A stretch of 64,000 nt of DNA from Comamonas sp. B21-038. Lineage in GTDB: Bacteria > Pseudomonadota > Gammaproteobacteria > Burkholderiales > Burkholderiaceae_C. The translations under genes were made by a program, and so were the position numbers. Positions 60,167-64,000 of the stretch are shown here, in pieces; the first letter of the stretch is position 1, and each line of letters begins with the position of its first letter. Location: the NCBI RefSeq assembly GCF_022387135.1, contig NZ_CP092462.1:372001-436000 (forward strand), in the 5' to 3' direction. The notes below the pieces were generated by a model. The model was not told the DNA's origin and did not search any database. It saw nothing but the letters and a program-made list of their open reading frames with translations.

Positions 60167-61414
60167 TCAGTTGCCGAGCGCGCGCAGCAGCTTTTGGCCA
60201 GCGCGGCCATCGGCCTTCATGCCCAGGCGGTTTTGCTCGGCCTTGATGGCCTCGCGCGTCTTGGCCCCGATCATTCCATCGGGCTCGCCAATCGCATAGC
60301 CACGGGTCAACAGCGCCTGCTGCAGCTCCTTGTTCTGCGCGCGCGACAGGCCCAGGTCATCGGTGGGCCAGGGGGTGACAAAGCTGATCCGGCTTTGTGA
60401 GGTGTCGGCCACCAGGTTGGACAGCTGCGCAATGGCCAGGCCATAGTTTTCCGAAGCGTTGTAGCTGTAGAGCGCATCAAAATTGCGCCCCACCAGGAAA
60501 GCCGGGCCGCCGGCGGCAGGGATCATCAGGCCGGCAGATGGCAGCGAATCCGGCAGCGGATCGCCATTGGCCAGGGTGACGCCAGCCGAGCGCCAGAAAT
60601 CCAGCGGCTTCTTGTTCTTGCGGCCGGCATCGGCGGTGCTGAAACCGCTGGGTAGCTTGACCTCAAAGCCCCAAGGCTGGCCCGGGCGGTAGCCGGCGTT
60701 CTTCAGGAACATGGCGGTCGAGGCCAGTGCATCGGGCACACTGTCGACGATGTCGCGGCGGCCATCGCCGTCAAAGTCCACCGCGCTGCGGAAGAAGGTC
60801 GAGGGCATGAACTGGGTCTGGCCAAAGGCGCCGGCCCAGGAGCCCACCAGCTTGGACTCGGCAATATGGCCTTCTTGCAGAATGCGCAGCGCACTGGCGA
60901 ACTCGCCGCGGAAATAGGCCTGGCGGCGGCCAAAGCACGACAAGGTGCCCAGCGACTGCACCAGCGAGCGCCCGCCCAGGTTTTGGCCGAAGTTGCTCTC
61001 CACACCCCAGACGCCGATGACGATCTGCGGGGAGACCCCGGTGCTCTGTTCGATCCTGTCCAAGGTGTCCTTCCACTTGGCATAGGCGGCGCGGCCTTCG
61101 GCCACGCGCTGCTCGTCGACCAGCACGGCGATGTAGTCCCAGACGGGCATCGTGAACTCCGGCTGGCGGTTGAGCAGGGGCAGCACCGTGGCATCGGGCT
61201 GGAGCTGGTCGGTGTACTGGTGGAAGGTGGCGGGGGTGATCGCGGCAAAGGCCTTGCTGCTGCGCAGCTCGCTGAGGCAGGACTGGAACTCGGCCTGGCT
61301 CAGGTTCGGCGGCTCTTGCGGCGCGCTGGTCTGGGCAAATACGGCGCAGGCGGCAAGGCCCAGGCTGACGGCGGTGGCGAGCTGGCGCATCGCAGGGTGG
61401 GGGCGGCGGAACAT
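60167..61414 (-). CDS. MltB-type lytic murein transglycosylase
   Basis: A 415-residue exported enzyme that cleaves peptidoglycan with anhydro-muramic acid formation. The signal peptide RRPHPAMRQLATAVSLGLAA ends near AVFAQ. The catalytic Glu is in IGVWGVESNFGQNLGG, followed by SWAGAFGQTQFMPSTFF and VDFDGDGRRDI. A C-terminal PG_binding_1 domain (LQQALLTRGYAIGEPDGMIG) binds the wall. The start is uncertain: ATGs at 61417, 61414 and 61390 all give a usable signal. It precedes the ybjQ-like gene by 18 bp. Confidence 0.9.
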   Translation of the reverse strand: MFRRPHPAMRQLATAVSLGLAACAVFAQTSAPQEPPNLSQAEFQSCLSELRSSKAFAAITPATFHQYTDQLQPDATVLPLLNRQPEFTMPVWDYIAVLVDEQRVAEGRAAYAKWKDTLDRIEQSTGVSPQIVIGVWGVESNFGQNLGGRSLVQSLGTLSCFGRRQAYFRGEFASALRILQEGHIAESKLVGSWAGAFGQTQFMPSTFFRSAVDFDGDGRRDIVDSVPDALASTAMFLKNAGYRPGQPWGFEVKLPSGFSTADAGRKNKKPLDFWRSAGVTLANGDPLPDSLPSAGLMIPAAGGPAFLVGRNFDALYSYNASENYGLAIAQLSNLVADTSQSRISFVTPWPTDDLGLSRAQNKELQQALLTRGYAIGEPDGMIGAKTREAIKAEQNRLGMKADGRAGQKLLRALGN

Positions 61415-61453
61415 CATCCAGGCAATATACCTGCTTGCCATGGCCGCAGCCCT

Positions 61454-61516
61454 GGTAAACCCGCAAGTCACGACCATTGCTTACGTTTTTGGCGGGCGCA
61501 AGATGCGGGTAAACCC
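61454..61516. promoter_or_regulatory. Direct repeats GGTAAACCC in the mltB-xdhA divergent region
   Basis: Two identical GGTAAACCC boxes (61454-61462 and 61508-61516) lie 54 bp apart, start to start; the second is part of the palindrome GGGTAAACCC. They suggest paired operator sites controlling xdh. Confidence 0.35.
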
Positions 61517-61638
61517 AAAAATATATGCGCTGCACCATAGCGCCTATCGCTGGCTTGTTATGGCTGGCGCTGCGCGGCACACTACGCTTGTACACAGTTT
61601 TGAAGACCCGGCGCGGCAATGCGCGACCGGGCCCCACC

Positions 61639-63240
61639 ATGAGCCCCATGACCGCCCCACAAGCCATCCGTTTCTACCACCAAGGCCGTATCACCGAAGT
61701 ACAAGGCCTGGCCCCCACGCGCAGTGTGCTGGACTGGCTGCGCGAGGACGCGCGCTGCACCGGCACCAAGGAGGGCTGCAACGAAGGCGATTGCGGTGCC
61801 TGCACGGTGATGCTGGCCGAGCTGGCCGAACCCGGCGATCCCCAGGCCGTGCAAGGCCTCAAGCTGCAGACCGTCAATGCCTGCATCCAGCTGCTGCCCA
61901 GCCTGCATGGCAAGGCGCTGTTCACGGTCGAAGACCTCAAGACCAGCTGCCGCCCCAAGGATGCCGGCCAGCCCGGCAACGCGCTGCACCCGGTGCAGCA
62001 GGCCATGGTGGACTGCCACGGCTCGCAATGCGGCTTTTGCACGCCCGGTTTTGTGGTGTCGCTGTGGTCCGTGTACGAGCGGCAGCAGGCGCACCCCGGC
62101 CCCGCACCCACCCGCCAGCAGCTGGCCGATGCGCTGTCCGGCAATCTCTGCCGCTGCACCGGCTACCGGCCCATTCTGGATGCCGGCCAGCAGATGCTGG
62201 ACCTGCCCGCCCGCCAACTGGATGCGGCGCCCGTGGTGTCGGCCCTGCAGGCGCTGCGCAGCGATGCCGACTGGAGCTATGCCTACAGCCCCGGCGGCGG
62301 CCAGCCCCAGCACTTCCATGCGCCGGCCAGCATAGCCAGCCTGGCGCAGTTGCGCGCCGCGCTGCCCGATGCCCGCATGATCGGCGGCACCACCGATGTG
62401 GCCTTGTGGATCAACAAGCAGTTCCGGCCGCTGGGCGATTTGATCGCCGTCGGGCGGGTCGCGGAGCTGCGCCGCATCGAAGAGCGCGATGGCATGCTCT
62501 GCATCGGCGCCGGTGCGTCGCTGGAATCGGCATGGGCCGCACTGGCCCAGCGCTTTCCGCCGCTGACGGAGGTCTGGCTGCGCTTTGCATCGCCGCCGGT
62601 GCGCCATGCCGGCACCATGGGCGGCAATGTGGCCAATGGCTCGCCGATTGGCGATGCCCCGCCGGTGCTGATGGCGCTGGATGCCGAGATCGAACTGCGC
62701 CTGGGTGAGCGCCTGCGGCGCATGCCGCTGACCGACTTCTACCTGGACTACATGAAGAACCAGCTGGAGCCCGGCGAGTGGGTGCAAGGCCTGCGCGTGC
62801 CATTGGCGGTGCAGGCGCGCCAGGTGCGGGCCTACAAGATCAGCAAGCGCTTTGACTGTGACATCTCGGCGCTGTGCGCCGGCTTTTCGCTGCAGCTGGA
62901 CGCCCAGGGCCAGGTGGAGACCGTGCGCCTGGCCTTTGGCGGCATGGCGGCCACCGTGCGGCGCGCCGCCAAGGCCGAGGCCGCATTGCTGGGCCAGGCC
63001 TGGACGGCGCAGGCTGTGCAGCGCGCCCAGGCCGCGCTGGCCGAGGATTTTCAACCGATGACCGATATGCGGGCGAGCGCGGCCTACCGCCTCAAGGTGG
63101 CGCAGAACCTGCTGCAGCGCCTGTGGCTGGAGACCCGGGCCGACGCCCCGCTGAATGCCGATGCCACCAGCGTCTGGGCAGCGATGCCGCACCTCGTCAG
63201 CAGCGCCCCAGCCCCGCAGGCCGCAGCCACTGGAGCCTGA
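61639..63240 (+). CDS. xdhA: Xanthine dehydrogenase small subunit
   Basis: A 533-residue subunit carrying two [2Fe-2S] clusters and FAD. The first cluster motif is GCNEGDCGACTV near residue 45; the second is GSQCGFCTPGF with LCRCTGYRPI. The FAD-binding segment reads MIGGTTDVALWINKQFRPL, then RHAGTMGGNVANGSPIGD. It hands electrons from the molybdenum subunit to NAD. Two starts are possible (61639 or 61648). It overlaps nothing and is followed one base later by xdhB. Confidence 0.95.
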   Translation: MSPMTAPQAIRFYHQGRITEVQGLAPTRSVLDWLREDARCTGTKEGCNEGDCGACTVMLAELAEPGDPQAVQGLKLQTVNACIQLLPSLHGKALFTVEDLKTSCRPKDAGQPGNALHPVQQAMVDCHGSQCGFCTPGFVVSLWSVYERQQAHPGPAPTRQQLADALSGNLCRCTGYRPILDAGQQMLDLPARQLDAAPVVSALQALRSDADWSYAYSPGGGQPQHFHAPASIASLAQLRAALPDARMIGGTTDVALWINKQFRPLGDLIAVGRVAELRRIEERDGMLCIGAGASLESAWAALAQRFPPLTEVWLRFASPPVRHAGTMGGNVANGSPIGDAPPVLMALDAEIELRLGERLRRMPLTDFYLDYMKNQLEPGEWVQGLRVPLAVQARQVRAYKISKRFDCDISALCAGFSLQLDAQGQVETVRLAFGGMAATVRRAAKAEAALLGQAWTAQAVQRAQAALAEDFQPMTDMRASAAYRLKVAQNLLQRLWLETRADAPLNADATSVWAAMPHLVSSAPAPQAAATGA

Positions 63241-63241
63241 T

Positions 63242-64000
63242 ATGAACACCTCGATCCCCAAGCATGTACTGGCCGGCGCCAAAGCCTTTGCCGATTACCG
63301 CGACAACCACAAGGCGCGCATCGATGTGGCGCAGGAAGCCCGGGCGCGCCAGCAGGGCCACCAGGTCGGCATCAGCCGCAGCCATGAATCGGCGCCTTTG
63401 CATGTGGCTGGCGAAGCCGCCTACATTGACGATATGCCCGAGCTGGCCGGCAGCCTGCACTGCGCGCTGGGCTTGTCGCCCGTGGCCCATGGCCGGCTGC
63501 TGTCGCTGGACCTGGACGCGCTGCGTGCGCAGCCCGGGGTGGTGGCGGTGCTGACGGCCGCCGATATTCCCGGCGTCAATGACTGCGGCTCCATCATCCA
63601 TGACGACCCCATCCTCTGCGATGGCGAGATCCGCTACCTGGGCCAGCCGATGTTTGCGGTGCTGGCCGCCGACCGGTACACCGCGCGGCGCGTGGCCGCG
63701 ATGGCGCGCAAGCTGGCCACGGTGGAAGAGGCCGAGCCGGTGCTGACGCCGCAGCAGGCCCATGCACTGGGCCAGTATGTGATGCCACCGATGCAGCTGG
63801 TGCGCGAGACCGATGCCGGCGGCGCCAGCCAGGCCATCGCCCAGGCTCCGCACCGGCTGCAGGGCAGCTGGGAAGTGGGCGGCCAGGAGCAGTTCTACCT
63901 CGAAGGCCAGATCAGCTACGCGATCCCCAAGGAGGGGGGCGCGATGCATGTGTTCTGCTCCACCCAGCACCCCAGCGAGATGCAGCACCTGGTAGCCCAT
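63242..64000 (+). CDS. xdhB: Xanthine dehydrogenase molybdopterin-binding subunit, 3' end missing
   Basis: The visible 253 residues begin MNTSIPKHVLAGAKAFADY. A reading frame with no stop continues to the window end. The segments SAPLHVAGEAAYIDDMPE, HGRLLSLDLDALRAQPGVVA and GGQEQFYLEGQISYA are typical of the N-terminal part of the large subunit of xanthine dehydrogenase, which binds the molybdenum cofactor. It would oxidise hypoxanthine and xanthine to urate. Only one base separates it from the xdhA stop, so the pair forms one operon; xdhC probably follows. Confidence 0.94.
   Translation, partial: MNTSIPKHVLAGAKAFADYRDNHKARIDVAQEARARQQGHQVGISRSHESAPLHVAGEAAYIDDMPELAGSLHCALGLSPVAHGRLLSLDLDALRAQPGVVAVLTAADIPGVNDCGSIIHDDPILCDGEIRYLGQPMFAVLAADRYTARRVAAMARKLATVEEAEPVLTPQQAHALGQYVMPPMQLVRETDAGGASQAIAQAPHRLQGSWEVGGQEQFYLEGQISYAIPKEGGAMHVFCSTQHPSEMQHLVAH

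Overview
The window is high-GC chromosomal DNA from a betaproteobacterium of the Comamonadaceae, most likely Comamonas or a close relative such as Delftia. The evidence is the gene neighbourhoods (rpsP-rimM-trmD-rplS, argH beside an AlgZ/AlgR-like pair, DUF2782 gene-thrB beside polA), a solitary Bug-type binding protein, and a GC-rich intergenic repeat of a kind I remember as common in this family. Nearly all of it is coding. I see no insertion sequence, prophage, integrase, CRISPR array or rRNA.

Layout. 1-9516: a catabolic beta-oxidation cluster. A 5'-truncated hydratase/3-hydroxyacyl-CoA dehydrogenase is followed by a thiolase, two acyl-CoA dehydrogenases, a crotonase, a class III CoA-transferase and EtfB/EtfA. 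The order resembles the pim (dicarboxylate) operon, with a CoA-transferase in place of the usual ligase. 9949-13496: livHMGF transporter genes without a binding protein. 13948-15637: a Pit accessory protein and a PiT phosphate transporter. 15709-17685: an alpha/beta hydrolase, a TM2 protein and an acetyltransferase. 17793-20053: the rpsP-rimM-trmD-rplS operon. 20144-24347: a CoA diphosphatase, a CobD/CbiB-like protein, and an MFS transporter divergent from a LysR regulator. 24365-28400: an M48 protease-phhB-rsgA operon, orn and an unknown lipoprotein. 28789-32195: an RhlE-like helicase and a Bcr/CflA transporter.

32365-33823 is the least explained part: a two-gene cassette of a small Ras-like GTPase that has lost its G4 motif and an unknown protein with a winged-helix-like segment, behind its own AT-rich promoter region. 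Then come a PCu(A)C copper chaperone, two identical tRNA-Lys(CUU) genes, guaC with a terminator-like hairpin at the start of its leader, uvrD, an FUSC membrane protein, a membrane protein of unknown function, thrB, a DUF2782 protein, polA, a ZIP transporter, the LytTR two-component pair, argH and a Bug protein. 51542-59775: a very large alpha-2-macroglobulin overlapping pbpC (PBP1C). 59828-61414: ybjQ and an MltB-type transglycosylase. 61639-64000: xdhA and the start of xdhB, which runs off the window.

How the genes work together: the first cluster would activate and oxidise (probably dicarboxylic) acyl chains and pass electrons to EtfAB. The rpsP operon, rsgA, rimM, the tRNAs and the helicase serve translation. 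The A2M/PBP1C pair and the lytic transglycosylase serve the envelope. guaC and xdhAB handle purines. Promoters, terminators and operators listed here were read by eye from consensus matches and inverted repeats; none is experimentally supported.
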